From the NCBI RefSeq assembly GCF_000526415.1, contig NZ_JAGA01000001.1, positions 496,001 through 560,000 of the forward strand: a stretch of 64,000 nt of DNA, read 5' to 3'. The notes below the pieces were generated by a model. It ran no database searches. It was not told the origin of the DNA and was given only the letters and a program-made list of their open reading frames with translations. Position 1 is the stretch's first letter, and each line of letters starts with the position of its first letter. Source of the stretch: Kallotenue papyrolyticum (GTDB lineage: Bacteria > Chloroflexota > Chloroflexia > Chloroflexales > Kallotenuaceae). Both the position numbers and the translations under genes were made by a program. This document shows, one piece after another, positions 38,606-47,806 of the stretch.

Positions 38606-40120
38606 ATGACTCAGGAAGCCCTGCACGAACTGAAGTCGCGTCTAGCGACCATCGTGGATCTGAACCATGCCGCCGCGCTGCTGACCTGGGATCAGCGCAC
38701 CTACATGCCGCCCGGTGGCGCGCGCGGTCGCGCCGAGCAGCTCGCCACGCTGCAACGGCTGGCCCACGAGCTGTTCACCGACACGGCGATCGGCAGGCTG
38801 CTGGACCGGCTGGCGCCGCTGGCCGAGAACCCCGACGACGAGAGCGACGACGCCTGCCTGGTACGGCGCGTGCGCCGCGACTACGAGCGCGCCACCAAAC
38901 TGCCCGCCGAGTTCGTCAGCGCCTGGGCGCGCGCGCGGGCGATCAGCAACAAAGCGTGGGAGCAGGCGCGCCGCGACTCGGACTTCGCCGCCTTCCGACC
39001 GCACCTGGAAGAACAGTTCGACTTTGCGCGGCGCGCCGCCGAGTACCTGGGCTACCCCGATCATCCCTATGATGCGCTGCTGGATCAGTATGAGCCGGGC
39101 ATGACCACGGCCCAGGTCAAGGCGCTGTTCGCCGAGCTCAAGGCCGGCATCCTGCCGCTGCTGCGGGCGATCGTTGCGAGCGGCGTTCAGATCGACGACA
39201 GCATCCTGCACCAGCCCTTCGACGAGGCGCGCCAGGAGCAGTTCGGCGTCGAGGTGATCACACGCTTCGGCTACGACTGGCAGCGCGGTCGCCAGGATCG
39301 CACCGTGCATCCCTTTGCGATCAACTTCGGGCGCGACGATGTGCGCATCACCACGCGCTTCTACCCCGATTTTCTCAACGCAGCGCTCTTCGGCACGATG
39401 CATGAAGCCGGCCATGCCATGTACGAACAGGGCACCGATCCGGCGCTGAGCCGTACGCCACTGGCCCGTGGCGCGTCGCTGGGCGTGCATGAGTCGCAGT
39501 CGCGGCTGTGGGAGAATCTGGTTGGCCGCAGCCGACCCTTCTGGGAGGCCAACTATGCGCGGCTGCAGGAGCTGTTCCCAGAGCAGCTCGGCCAGGTCGA
39601 TCTCGAGCGCTTCTACCGCGCGATCAACAAGGTGCAACCCTCGCTGATCCGCGTCGAGGCCGATGAGCTGACCTATAACCTGCACATCATGCTGCGCTTT
39701 GAGCTGGAGCTGGCGCTGCTGGAAGGGCGCGTGCGCGTCGCCGAGCTGCCCGAAGCCTGGAACGTACAGATGCAGGAGCTGCTGGGCATCACGCCCGACA
39801 ACGATGCCGAGGGCGTGCTGCAGGATGTGCACTGGAGTTCGGGGATGGTCGGCTACTTCCCGACCTACACGCTGGGCAACGTGCTGTCGGTACAGTTGTG
39901 GGAGTGCGCGCTGGCGGACCATCCGCAGATTCCAGAGGAGATCCGCCGCAATGAGTACGGCACGCTGCTGGGCTGGCTGCGCGAGCGGATCCACCGCCAC
40001 GGGCGCAAGTTCGAGCCCAACCGCCTGATCGTCAAGGCCACCGGTCGCCCGCTGACGGCCGAGCCGTACCTGCGCTACCTGCGCGCCAAGTTCGGCGAGC
40101 TCTACGGCGCGCAGCTCTAG
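38606..40120 (+). CDS. M32-family metallocarboxypeptidase (carboxypeptidase Taq)
   Basis: A 504-residue zinc carboxypeptidase that removes C-terminal residues from peptides. The zinc motif HEXXH is visible in GTMHEAGHAMYEQG (about residue 267), and the downstream glutamate ligand is in GVHESQSRLWENLVGRS. The N-terminus MTQEALHELKSRLATIVDLNHAAALLTWDQRTYMPPGGARGRAEQL is characteristic of M32, as is the C-terminal IHRHGRKF and YLRYLRAKFGELYG. AAGGAGGAG lies upstream of the ATG. Its stop shares four bases (CTAG, 40117-40120) with the converging stop of the Doc-like gene. Confidence 0.96.
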   Translation: MTQEALHELKSRLATIVDLNHAAALLTWDQRTYMPPGGARGRAEQLATLQRLAHELFTDTAIGRLLDRLAPLAENPDDESDDACLVRRVRRDYERATKLPAEFVSAWARARAISNKAWEQARRDSDFAAFRPHLEEQFDFARRAAEYLGYPDHPYDALLDQYEPGMTTAQVKALFAELKAGILPLLRAIVASGVQIDDSILHQPFDEARQEQFGVEVITRFGYDWQRGRQDRTVHPFAINFGRDDVRITTRFYPDFLNAALFGTMHEAGHAMYEQGTDPALSRTPLARGASLGVHESQSRLWENLVGRSRPFWEANYARLQELFPEQLGQVDLERFYRAINKVQPSLIRVEADELTYNLHIMLRFELELALLEGRVRVAELPEAWNVQMQELLGITPDNDAEGVLQDVHWSSGMVGYFPTYTLGNVLSVQLWECALADHPQIPEEIRRNEYGTLLGWLRERIHRHGRKFEPNRLIVKATGRPLTAEPYLRYLRAKFGELYGAQL

Positions 40121-40533
40121 GGTCGGGGCGACGCTCCATCCGCGGCGCGCGGCGCGACGTGCTGTTCCAGCCAGTCGCCCAGCGCCGCGGCGTCGATCTC
40201 GCCCGCCACCACCTGACGCGTCATGCACGCCAGCGCCTGCTCATCAGCCGTGAGGTCGTAGCCGTTGCGGCGCAGGAACTCGCGCACGGCCTGGGCGGCG
40301 ATGCGCTTGTTGCCGTCGTAAAAGGGATGGTTGACGATCAGGCGCGTGAGCAGCACCGCGGCCTTGTCCCACAGCGTGGGGTGCAGCTCGTGGCCGAAGA
40401 CGACCATGCGCGGCGCGGCCAGCGCGGCCTGCAGGCGTTCGATGTCCATGGTATCGAACGAGGTGCGCAGACGCGCCTGTAGCCGGGTGCGAATCTGCAA
40501 CAGGTCAAATTGCGAGAGATACTTCACGCTCAT
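40117..40533 (-). CDS. Doc/Fic-family protein, divergent copy
   Basis: A 138-residue Fic-fold protein with the active-site motif HPFYDGNKR (residues 69-77), the Doc variant in which lysine replaces the second glycine of canonical Fic (HxFx(D/E)GNGRxxR). Doc of phage P1 uses this form to phosphorylate EF-Tu. The surrounding helices (LWDKAAVLLTRLIVN, IAAQAVREFLRRNGYDL) fit. The N-terminus (MSVKYLSQFDLLQIRTRLQA) departs from classic death-on-curing proteins. It overlaps the preceding, more typical doc gene by 29 bases. The ATG at 40533 starts just before the conserved part. Confidence 0.82.
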   Translation of the reverse strand: MSVKYLSQFDLLQIRTRLQARLRTSFDTMDIERLQAALAAPRMVVFGHELHPTLWDKAAVLLTRLIVNHPFYDGNKRIAAQAVREFLRRNGYDLTADEQALACMTRQVVAGEIDAAALGDWLEQHVAPRAADGASPRP

Positions 40534-40933
40534 AGGGCTCCAGCCGTTCTGCGATCCAGGCCGTAGCCGCGGCCTGAGACGCGTCGGTCGCCACCGCCAT
40601 GGTAAACTCGTAGAGCTCGTCCTGCGTCGCGCGCAGACCATAGCCGTGGCGTTCCAGGTACAGGATCAGCGCCACCAGCGCCAAGCGTTTGTTGCCGTCG
40701 GCGAAGGCGTGGCTGCGCGCCAGGCGGAAAACGAGCGCGCCGGCCTTGGACGGCAGGTCAGGATACAGCTCCACACCGAACATCGACTCGTCCGGCGCGG
40801 CCAATGCCGAGGCCAGCTTGCCGAAGCCCTGCTCGGTCACGCCGGCCATACCGCCGAAGGTATCGATCAGCAGGCTGTGGATCAGCAGCAGCTCGTGGAG
40901 CTGCAAGCCGGTGGGCAGCGGGGCCGCGCTCAC
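40505..40933 (-). CDS. doc: Death-on-curing (Doc) family toxin
   Basis: A 142-residue protein with the layout of Doc toxins: HELLLIHSLLIDTFGGMAGVTEQGFGKLASALAAP, then the active site HAFADGNKR (75-83) and LALVALILYLERHGYGL. The D-G-N-K-R form places it in the Doc class, expected to inactivate elongation factor Tu by phosphorylation. It overlaps the small upstream gene by four bases and the second doc-like gene by 29 bases. Together they look like one toxin-antitoxin cassette with a duplicated toxin. Confidence 0.9.
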   Translation of the reverse strand: MSAAPLPTGLQLHELLLIHSLLIDTFGGMAGVTEQGFGKLASALAAPDESMFGVELYPDLPSKAGALVFRLARSHAFADGNKRLALVALILYLERHGYGLRATQDELYEFTMAVATDASQAAATAWIAERLEPYEREVSLAI

Positions 40934-41157
40934 GACAGTCGCCTCAACACATCGGCATACTGGCCCATCAGTTTACGCAGGCGCGCCACCAACGCCGGAT
41001 CCACCTCCGGCAGCGTTTGCAGCGCGACGCGACCGTCCGGCAGGCGCTCGATGGCCACCAGCAGCGCGGGTTGCTCGAAGCGTTCCAGCCATTCGCGCAA
41101 CACCTCCGGCAGCGCATCGGGCGGTAGGATCACCAGCGGGGCAGACTCATGCAGCAT
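40930..41157 (-). CDS. Small protein, putative antitoxin of the Doc cassette
   Basis: A 75-residue acidic protein with start MLHESAPLVILPPDALPEVL and C-terminal helix LVARLRKLMGQYADVLRRLS. It lies directly before doc with a four-base overlap, the usual position of a Phd-type antitoxin. It has no clear Phd DNA-binding domain, so the antitoxin role is inferred from size and position. ATG 41157 (AAGGA nine bases upstream) is preferred over 41166, which overlaps the ribosome site. It starts 15 bases after the nuclease stop. Confidence 0.65.
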   Translation of the reverse strand: MLHESAPLVILPPDALPEVLREWLERFEQPALLVAIERLPDGRVALQTLPEVDPALVARLRKLMGQYADVLRRLS

Positions 41158-41171
41158 AGGCACCATCCTTC

Positions 41172-42812
41172 TCAGGTCGCGTCGGCGATCAGACGCTCGA
41201 TCAGCGGCGCGAGCAGCTCCTCCCGACCCGGCAGCAACGGCAGCGCGCCGACCTGGTCGTCGAGCAGCACGGTGGCGGCGCCGGGGTAAAGCAGGAAGGC
41301 GCCCAATGTCGCCCGCGCGCCGCGCCTGCCGATCGCGCCGCGGTAGGCGTAGGCCTCGTCGAGCGCGTCCTGGGGCACGCCCCCATCCTCCGTCACGCGG
41401 TATTTGGCATCAAACACCAGCACGCGCGTCTCGTCGCCGCGGGTGACCTCGACGGCGACGTCCGGAATGCGCGCAAAGGGATCGAGCGCGCCCAGCGTCT
41501 CCGGTCGGTTGGGCGCGTAACGCCGCTGGTAGCAGACCGCCAGTTCGAGGCCATCGGCGCAGCGTACGCGCAGCAGCGGTTGGTGCGGACGCAGCCGCAC
41601 CAGCCAGCGCCGCTGCGGTTCCCCATCGATGCCCAGCACCAAACGCTGTTCCACCGGCGCACCCAAGCGTAGCACCGCGCGGATCACCTGCACGGCGCAC
41701 CACTGCTCGTAGAGCGTGGGCAGATCGTGCAGCGGCAGCCAGAGCAGCGGGCTGTCGAAGGCGATCAGCAGGCTGCCCTGCAGCGCGCGCAGCAGCCGCC
41801 ACAGCCGCCGGTAGCGCGCATCGCGCTGCATCAGGTGCGTGAGCCGCAGCGGCGCGCCGGCGTCGCTCACCTCCGCCAGCAGCGGCAGCGTGAGGGCACG
41901 GCGTACCTGGCGCTGCGCCGCGCGGCAGCGCGCGACCCATACTTCAGCCACTGCCACCGCCGCAGCGCCGGCGCCTAGGGCCTGCGCGCGCCGCCGACGG
42001 GTCGCTTCGCGCCGCGCCAGATCGCGCACCAGTTCCAGCCGCCACAGCACCGTGCGTAACGCCTGCTTGAGCAGGCGATGCTCCGGCAGGTCGAGCGTAG
42101 ACGCCGTTCGCGGCAGCGCCACGGCGCGTGGCAGCAACCCGCCACGGCGAGAGCGAGGCGCGCGCAGACGCTGCTGTAGCGCCGGCAACAGCTCGGCTTC
42201 AACCTGCTCCAGTTCGTCCAACCGTGCCAGCGCGGCAGGCTCGAGGCGCTCGGCTGCCGCCAGCGCCACCTGCTCTTCCCGCGCAGTCAGCCGCGTGTGC
42301 GGACGGGCAGCGATCGCCTCGGCCACCGCTACCGCCTCGCGAGCCTGCTGCTCGACCAGCAGCACATAGGCTTCGATCAACGAGCGCGTCGCCGCGCCGG
42401 GCTGCCAGGCCGCGCCCTGACGGCCCTCGCCCAGGGCATAGACCAGACCGTACACATCATGCTGCAGCGCGCTCACCAACGCTTCGTAGCGCTCCAGATC
42501 GATCTTGCGCGGCACGACGCGCAGCGCAAAGGCGAGCTCCCGCTCGCCGCCATCCGCGTAGCCAAGCTGCAGCCTGGCATCGAACAGACCTACCGCTTGT
42601 GGCGCGCGCCAGTGCCAGCGCCAATGGTCATCGCCCAGCCGCGCCAGCGGCAGGCCCAGATCGCTTGTGCCAACCACCAGGCGCGCCGTGCGCACCCCCG
42701 GCGCGGGCCGATAGGCGATCTCCAGGGGCTCCCACTCGTAGAAATCGCCGGCCACGGGCAGCGCCTGATCCAGCGCCTGGCCGTTGATCGTGATGGACGC
42801 TTCGCCCGACAT
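41172..42812 (-). CDS. DUF2357 / PD-(D/E)XK nuclease-fold protein (McrC-like)
   Basis: A 546-residue protein. The N-terminal 110 residues are beta-rich (ITINGQALDQALPVAGDFYEW...VGLFDARLQLGYADGGERELAFAL). A long Ala/Arg/Leu helical part follows, containing the DUF2357 region (STLDLPEHRLLKQALRTVLWRLE). The C-terminal nuclease fold has AVCYQRRYAP, then the active site IPDVAVEV...VLVFDAKYR (about residues 460-480), where D, E/V-E and DAK form the PD-(D/E)XK pattern. DUF2357 nucleases usually accompany McrB-like AAA+ GTPases in DNA-modification-dependent restriction; no such partner is here. The start lies only about 12 bases after a TACAAT box, so the message may be leaderless. It heads an operon with the Doc cassette. 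Confidence 0.82.
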   Translation of the reverse strand: MSGEASITINGQALDQALPVAGDFYEWEPLEIAYRPAPGVRTARLVVGTSDLGLPLARLGDDHWRWHWRAPQAVGLFDARLQLGYADGGERELAFALRVVPRKIDLERYEALVSALQHDVYGLVYALGEGRQGAAWQPGAATRSLIEAYVLLVEQQAREAVAVAEAIAARPHTRLTAREEQVALAAAERLEPAALARLDELEQVEAELLPALQQRLRAPRSRRGGLLPRAVALPRTASTLDLPEHRLLKQALRTVLWRLELVRDLARREATRRRRAQALGAGAAAVAVAEVWVARCRAAQRQVRRALTLPLLAEVSDAGAPLRLTHLMQRDARYRRLWRLLRALQGSLLIAFDSPLLWLPLHDLPTLYEQWCAVQVIRAVLRLGAPVEQRLVLGIDGEPQRRWLVRLRPHQPLLRVRCADGLELAVCYQRRYAPNRPETLGALDPFARIPDVAVEVTRGDETRVLVFDAKYRVTEDGGVPQDALDEAYAYRGAIGRRGARATLGAFLLYPGAATVLLDDQVGALPLLPGREELLAPLIERLIADAT

Positions 42813-43087
42813 ATCGGCATTGTACCGCGTCGCGCCAGCAGCGTAGGTTGCGACCCGCTAATGACCACTTTTGTGACCGCCGTCTGTTAATCTGGAAGCA
42901 GCGAGGAAGCGGCACCCAGTGCGAGCCGCTCCGACCGACGCCGCGCAAGGTCTGCCGGCGCCGCGCCACGCGCCGGAACGCTCGGCGCCGGCCAGCGCTT
43001 CTGCCGTGGCGCGCCCTGCCCCCAACGTTGCGGGTTGTGACCAGATTGCTACCGGCGTGTGACCGCTGTGTGACGGGAGAGGCATGC

Positions 43088-44983
43088 ATGTCGATCGTGC
43101 TCGAACAGATCACCAAACGCTATGGCGACCGGCTCGTCGTCAACCACGTTAGCCTGGAGATTGCCGATGGCGAATTTTTTGTGTTGTTGGGCCCTAGCGG
43201 CAGCGGCAAGTCCACCATTCTGCGCATGATCGCCGGGTTGACGCCGCTGGACGGCGGACGCATCGTGCTGCACGGTCATGACGTTACCGAGCTGCCACCG
43301 CAGGCGCGCGGCGTGGGCTTTGTCTTCCAGCACTACGCCCTGTTCCGGCACATGAGCGTCGCCGACAACGTTGAGTTCGGGCTGCGTGTGCGGCGCGTAC
43401 CCGCCGCGGAACGCCGCCGCCGGCGCGAGCAGTTGCTGGAGCTGGTCGGCCTGGCGGGCCTGGGCAGCCGCATGCCGCATCAGCTTTCGGGCGGCCAGCA
43501 GCAACGCGTAGCCCTGGCGCGCGCACTGGCGCACGAACCGGCCGTCCTGCTGCTGGACGAGCCCTTCGGCGCGCTGGACGCCAAGATCCGCAGCGAACTG
43601 CGCCGTACGCTGCGCCGCGTGCAGCGCGAACTGGGCACCACGACCATCTTCGTAACGCACGACCAAGAGGAGGCCTTCGAGCTGGCGGACCGCATCGGCG
43701 TGATGAACGTCGGGCGCCTGCTGGAGGTGGGGCCGCCCGCCGAGCTGTACCAGCATCCACAGACCGAGTTTGTCGCCACCTTTCTGGGCAACGCCAACCT
43801 GTTGCTGGGCGTCTGCGACGCCACCGGCGTGCAACTTGGCCCACTGCGCATTGCGCTGGGCACCAGTGGCGTGTTGAACCACGCCCCGCAGCGCGTGCAG
43901 GTGCTGATCCGCCCCGAAGACATCGCGCTGGCGACGACGCGCGAGGCGCTGAGCGATCCGCTGCTGGGCGAGGGCACCGTCGCCGCCACCACCTTCGTCG
44001 GCTCGTTTGAGCGCATCCAGCTCGAACTGCCGCCGCTGCCGGGCGTGCGTCCACTGGCGCCGCCGGTGCCCTTTGGTCAGGATCAACTACTGATCGAAGC
44101 GCTGCGCTCACAGGATCAGGCTCATCGCCTGGCGCTGCAGCCCGGTGATCGCGTCTGGGTCGGCATCCACCGCCTGCACGCGCTGCCGCATCCCGGCCTG
44201 CGCTGTCTGCTGGTCGGCGACGGCTCCGCTGCGGCGCAGGCGGCCCTGACGCTGGGCGGCGAGCTGGTGCGCCTGGCCCATGCGCGTACCACGCTGCTGG
44301 CGCTGGGCACTACCGCCGCAGCCCAGCTCCAGGCGCTACGTGAGCGGATCGGCAGCGGCTTGCCCGAACTCGAGCTCGTGCCCGCCGGCGATGATCTGGT
44401 CGGCGCGCTGCGCCGCGCCGCCGAGCGCCATCTCTACGATCTGGTGGTGCTGCCGCGCGCGCTCGCGCCAACGCCCGAACAAATCTCGCGCCTGCTGGCG
44501 CAGAGCGAACACCATCTCCTGCTGGTCGGTGCCGAGACGCGGCTGCCGGAGCGCCTGCTGATCTGCGTCGCCGGCGGCGAACCCGGCAAGGACGACATCC
44601 GCTTCGCCGCGCGTCTGGCACGCCATCTGGGCGCGCAGGTCAGCCTGCTGGCAGTGGTGCCTCCCGATGCCTCACCCGATCACCACGCGCGGGTGCAGCG
44701 CTTTCTGGAAGCCGGGCAGCGCACTGCGCGTCTGTTCGGCATCCAGGCCGACACGCTGCTGCGCTCGGGCGTGCCGCACAACGCCATCAGCGCGGTGATG
44801 GCCGAGGGCCAGCACGACATGCTAGTGCTGGGCGCGCCGCTGCGCCTGCCGATCACTCCCGGCAGTGTTGCCGGTCAGCTGCTGGCTGCAACGCCGGCCT
44901 ATCCGGTGTTGATCGTCCGTTCGACCTACGCTCACCGGCCAACCGATGAACGCGCGCTGCTTGTAGAGGAATACACGCGATGA
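43088..44983 (+). CDS. cysA: Sulfate-type ABC transporter ATPase fused to universal-stress-protein domains
   Basis: A 631-residue protein. Residues 1-235 are an ABC ATPase ([20 protein letters not shown], Walker [10 protein letters not shown], signature [15 protein letters not shown], Walker [16 protein letters not shown]), closest in style to CysA/PotA. Residues 240-350 carry the TOBE-like accessory domain ([17 protein letters not shown]). From about 370 to 631 is an unusual tail with two nucleotide-binding alpha/beta units like Usp[28 protein letters not shown], then [37 protein letters not shown] ending [11 protein letters not shown]...PVLIVRS. The tail may couple import to ATP or stress signals. 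The stop overlaps the binding-protein start (ATGA). ATG 43088 follows GGGAGAGG. Confidence 0.88.
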   Translation: MSIVLEQITKRYGDRLVVNHVSLEIADGEFFVLLGPSGSGKSTILRMIAGLTPLDGGRIVLHGHDVTELPPQARGVGFVFQHYALFRHMSVADNVEFGLRVRRVPAAERRRRREQLLELVGLAGLGSRMPHQLSGGQQQRVALARALAHEPAVLLLDEPFGALDAKIRSELRRTLRRVQRELGTTTIFVTHDQEEAFELADRIGVMNVGRLLEVGPPAELYQHPQTEFVATFLGNANLLLGVCDATGVQLGPLRIALGTSGVLNHAPQRVQVLIRPEDIALATTREALSDPLLGEGTVAATTFVGSFERIQLELPPLPGVRPLAPPVPFGQDQLLIEALRSQDQAHRLALQPGDRVWVGIHRLHALPHPGLRCLLVGDGSAAAQAALTLGGELVRLAHARTTLLALGTTAAAQLQALRERIGSGLPELELVPAGDDLVGALRRAAERHLYDLVVLPRALAPTPEQISRLLAQSEHHLLLVGAETRLPERLLICVAGGEPGKDDIRFAARLARHLGAQVSLLAVVPPDASPDHHARVQRFLEAGQRTARLFGIQADTLLRSGVPHNAISAVMAEGQHDMLVLGAPLRLPITPGSVAGQLLAATPAYPVLIVRSTYAHRPTDERALLVEEYTR

Positions 44984-46038
44984 AACACCGTCTTCTGCCA
45001 CTCCTGCTGCTGGTGCTGAGCGCCTGCGCTGTCAATCAGGGCGGCACCCAACCGGGTTCTGCCGCAACCGAAACCACCGGCGCCGCAACCGGCGCAGCCA
45101 CCACCATCACGCTGGCGGCCTACACCACGCCGCGTGAAGCCTACGGCCAGATCATTCCGCGCTTTCGCGAGCGCTGGCAGAGCCAGACCGGCCAGACCGT
45201 CACTTTCGAGGAGTCGTACCAGGCGTCGGGCGCGCAGGCGCGGGCGATCGTCGAGGGCTTCGATGCCGACGTTGCCGCGCTCTCGCTCGAGGGCGACATC
45301 GAGCTGATCGTCAAGGCCGGTCTGATCACCCACGACTGGAAGGCGGTAGGCAAGCACGGCATGGTCACCACTTCGGTGGTTGCCTTTGCGGTACGGCCCG
45401 GCAATCCCAAGGACATCCGCGACTGGGCCGATCTGGCCAAACCGGGCCTCAACGTACTGACACCCAATCCACGTACCAGCGGCGGCGCGCGCTGGAACAT
45501 CATGGCGCTCTACGGCGCGGCGCTGCGCGGGCAGGTGGCGGGCGTGCCCGCCAACGACGAACAGGCGGCGCGCGAGTTCCTCAAAGCGGTGCTGCGCAAC
45601 GTCAGCGTCATGGACAAGGGCGCACGCGAAAGCATCACCACCTTCGAGAACGGCGTGGGCGATGTGGCGATCACCTACGAAAACGAGGTGCTGGTCGCGC
45701 AACAGGCCGGCAAGGCCATGGAGCTGGTCATTCCACGCTCGACGATCCTGATTGAAAATCCGGTCGCGCTGATCGACCGTTATGTCGATCAGCACGGCAA
45801 CCGTGCGGCGGTGGAAGCCTTTATCCAGTATCTCTTCAGCGCCGAAGCGCAGCGCATCTTTGCCGACCATGGTCTGCGCGCAGTTGATCCGGACGTAGCG
45901 CAGGCCACTGCCGCACGCTACCCACCCGTTCCCGATCTCTTCACCATCGCCGATCTCGGCGGCTGGAACACGGTCAGCGAGCGCTTCTTCGGCGACAACG
46001 GCATCTACACCACGGCGATCGCCGAGGTGCAGAAGTAG
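44980..46038 (+). CDS. Sulfate ABC transporter substrate-binding lipoprotein
   Basis: A 352-residue binding protein of the sulfate/thiosulfate (Sbp/CysP) type. The signal peptide ends in a lipobox (LLLVLSAC), anchoring the protein to the membrane. Characteristic blocks are LAAYTTPREAYGQIIPRF, FEESYQASGAQARAIVEG, DVAALSLEGDIELIVKAGLI, VLTPNPRTSGGARWNIMALYGAAL, and VPRSTILIENPVALID-like KAMELVIPRSTILIENPVALID. The ATG overlaps the cysA stop as ATGA and is followed 12 bases after its end by the first permease gene. It delivers sulfate or a related oxyanion to the permease pair. Confidence 0.95.
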   Translation: MKHRLLPLLLLVLSACAVNQGGTQPGSAATETTGAATGAATTITLAAYTTPREAYGQIIPRFRERWQSQTGQTVTFEESYQASGAQARAIVEGFDADVAALSLEGDIELIVKAGLITHDWKAVGKHGMVTTSVVAFAVRPGNPKDIRDWADLAKPGLNVLTPNPRTSGGARWNIMALYGAALRGQVAGVPANDEQAAREFLKAVLRNVSVMDKGARESITTFENGVGDVAITYENEVLVAQQAGKAMELVIPRSTILIENPVALIDRYVDQHGNRAAVEAFIQYLFSAEAQRIFADHGLRAVDPDVAQATAARYPPVPDLFTIADLGGWNTVSERFFGDNGIYTTAIAEVQK

Positions 46039-46050
46039 AGGAAGGCGCGT

Positions 46051-46896
46051 ATGGCTGCACCATCCTGGTCGATGCGTCCGACGCGCGCACGCTGGCCCTC
46101 CGGCGGCGGGCTGGTGCGCGGCCTGGCGCTGATCTATCTGCTCACGCTGCTGATCCTGCCACTAGCCGTGCTGATCGTGGACGGCCTGGCCGACGGTCCG
46201 CAGGCGCTGCTGCGCGCGATCTGGCAGCCGGCGGCGCGCCACGCGCTGTGGCTGACGCTGTGGACCGCCGCGCTGATGGCGCTGATCAACGCGGTGATGG
46301 GCACGCTGACGGCCTATGTGCTGGTGCGCTACCACTTTCCGGGCAAGGCGCTGATCAATGCCATCGTCGATCTGCCCTTCGCCATTCCCACGCTGGTGAC
46401 CGGCGTGATGCTGGCCATGCTCTACGGCCCGCAAAGCGCGCTGGGCGGCTGGCTTACCCAACGCTTGGGCTGGCAGATCATCTACGCGCCGTCCGGCATC
46501 GTGCTGGCGCTGCTGTTTGTGAGCCTGCCCTTTGTGGTGCGCACGGTCCAGCCGGTGCTGGAGGCGCTGGAGCGCGAGGAGGAAGAGGCCGCCGCCACGC
46601 TCGGCGCGGGCGCCTGGACCAGCTTCCGGCGCGTGGTGCTGCCCAAGCTGTGGCTGCCGATCACCAGTGGCGCGCTACTCAGCTTTGCGCGCGCCGTGGG
46701 CGAGTTCGGCGCGATCGTGATCGTCGCCGGCAACATTCCGCTGCGCACCCAGACCGCGGCGGTGTACGTCTTTGGCGAAGTCGAATCGGCCAACCGACGC
46801 GGCGCCAGCGCGGTCTCGCTGGTGCTGGTCGCGCTAGCCTTCGGCCTGGTGCTGCTGGTCGATCAGCTCCAGCGGCGGCAGGCACGCGCAAGCTGA
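46051..46896 (+). CDS. cysT: Sulfate ABC transporter permease CysT
   Basis: A 281-residue permease with six membrane helices. LWLTLWTAALMALINAVMGTLTAYVLVRYHFPGK and the cytoplasmic EAA-type loop EREEEEAAATLGAGAWTSFRRVVLPKLWLPI are typical of CysT/CysU, as is ARAVGEFGAIVIVAGNIPLRTQTAAVYVF near the C-terminus. GGAAGG precedes the ATG. It pairs with CysW encoded nine bases downstream and with the ATPase at 43088. Confidence 0.95.
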   Translation: MAAPSWSMRPTRARWPSGGGLVRGLALIYLLTLLILPLAVLIVDGLADGPQALLRAIWQPAARHALWLTLWTAALMALINAVMGTLTAYVLVRYHFPGKALINAIVDLPFAIPTLVTGVMLAMLYGPQSALGGWLTQRLGWQIIYAPSGIVLALLFVSLPFVVRTVQPVLEALEREEEEAAATLGAGAWTSFRRVVLPKLWLPITSGALLSFARAVGEFGAIVIVAGNIPLRTQTAAVYVFGEVESANRRGASAVSLVLVALAFGLVLLVDQLQRRQARAS

Positions 46897-46905
46897 GGAT
46901 CCACA

Positions 46906-47772
46906 ATGCAACCCTCTGTGCTCCCACGCCCTGCTCGTCCCCTGGAAGCGCCGCGCGCGCGGCAGCAGCGCCGGCTGGCGGCCTGGCGACGATGCGTGCT
47001 GATTGGGCTGGTGGTGCTCTACCTGGGCATGCTGGTGCTGGCCCCCCTGGCAGCGCTGCTGGTCAGCGCGCTGCAGCAAGGGCTGCCGGCGATCGTTGCC
47101 GCGCTGAGCGAGTGGCAGGCGCTGCGTGCCTTCGGCCTGACCCTGCTGATCGCGCTGATCGCGGTGGTGGTGCATGGTGTGTGCGGCACGGCGCTGGCCT
47201 GGGTGCTGGTGCGCCAGCGCTTCGCCGGGCAGCGGCTCATCAACGCGCTGATCGACCTGCCCTTCGCGATCTCACCGGTGGTCACGGGCTACACCCTGCT
47301 GCTGCTGTTTGGCCGGCGCGGCCTGTTCGCGCCCCTGCTGGAGCGCTTCGATCTGCAGGTGGCCTTTGCGCTGCCGGGCATGATCCTGGCAACGCTGTTT
47401 GTGACGCTGCCGTTCATGGCCCGTGAGCTGATGCCGCTGCTGGCAACGATCGGTGTCGAGGAGGAGCAGGCCGCCCACACCCTGGGCGCCAGCGGCTGGC
47501 AGACCTTTCGCTGGGTGACCCTGCCGGCGCTGCGCTACGGCCTGATCTACGGCCTGCTGCTGACCTTTGCGCGCGCCGTGGGCGAGTTCGGCGCGGTGCT
47601 GGTGGTCGGCGGCGGCGTGCAGGGCCGCACCGAAACCGCCACAGTGTACATCTACCGCGCTCTGGAGGACCGCCAGTATGCCGGCGCATACGGCGCAGCC
47701 CTGGTGCTGGGCCTGCTCTCGCTGCTGCTGGTGATCGCCGCCGAGCGCCTGCCGCGCCTGCGCCGCTGGTAG
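46906..47772 (+). CDS. cysW: Sulfate ABC transporter permease CysW
   Basis: A 288-residue permease, six membrane helices. Signature segments are FGLTLLIALIAVVVHGVCGTALAWVLVRQRFAGQ, IDLPFAISPVVTGYTLLLLFG, the EAA loop EEEQAAHTLGASGWQTFRWVTLPALRYG and ARAVGEFGAVLVVGGGVQGRTETATVYIYRALEDRQYAGAYGAA. The last block is typical of CysW. It is the second membrane half of the sulfate importer and is followed 34 bases later by a histidine kinase gene. Confidence 0.95.
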   Translation: MQPSVLPRPARPLEAPRARQQRRLAAWRRCVLIGLVVLYLGMLVLAPLAALLVSALQQGLPAIVAALSEWQALRAFGLTLLIALIAVVVHGVCGTALAWVLVRQRFAGQRLINALIDLPFAISPVVTGYTLLLLFGRRGLFAPLLERFDLQVAFALPGMILATLFVTLPFMARELMPLLATIGVEEEQAAHTLGASGWQTFRWVTLPALRYGLIYGLLLTFARAVGEFGAVLVVGGGVQGRTETATVYIYRALEDRQYAGAYGAALVLGLLSLLLVIAAERLPRLRRW

Positions 47773-47806
47773 AATACAGCCATACCACCGCGCACAGGCA
47801 GGAGCT

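Noticed and set aside
38642-40228. Minus-strand open frame of 528 codons
   Set aside because: It is antisense to the M32 carboxypeptidase gene, which has a clear HEXXH motif and ribosome site.
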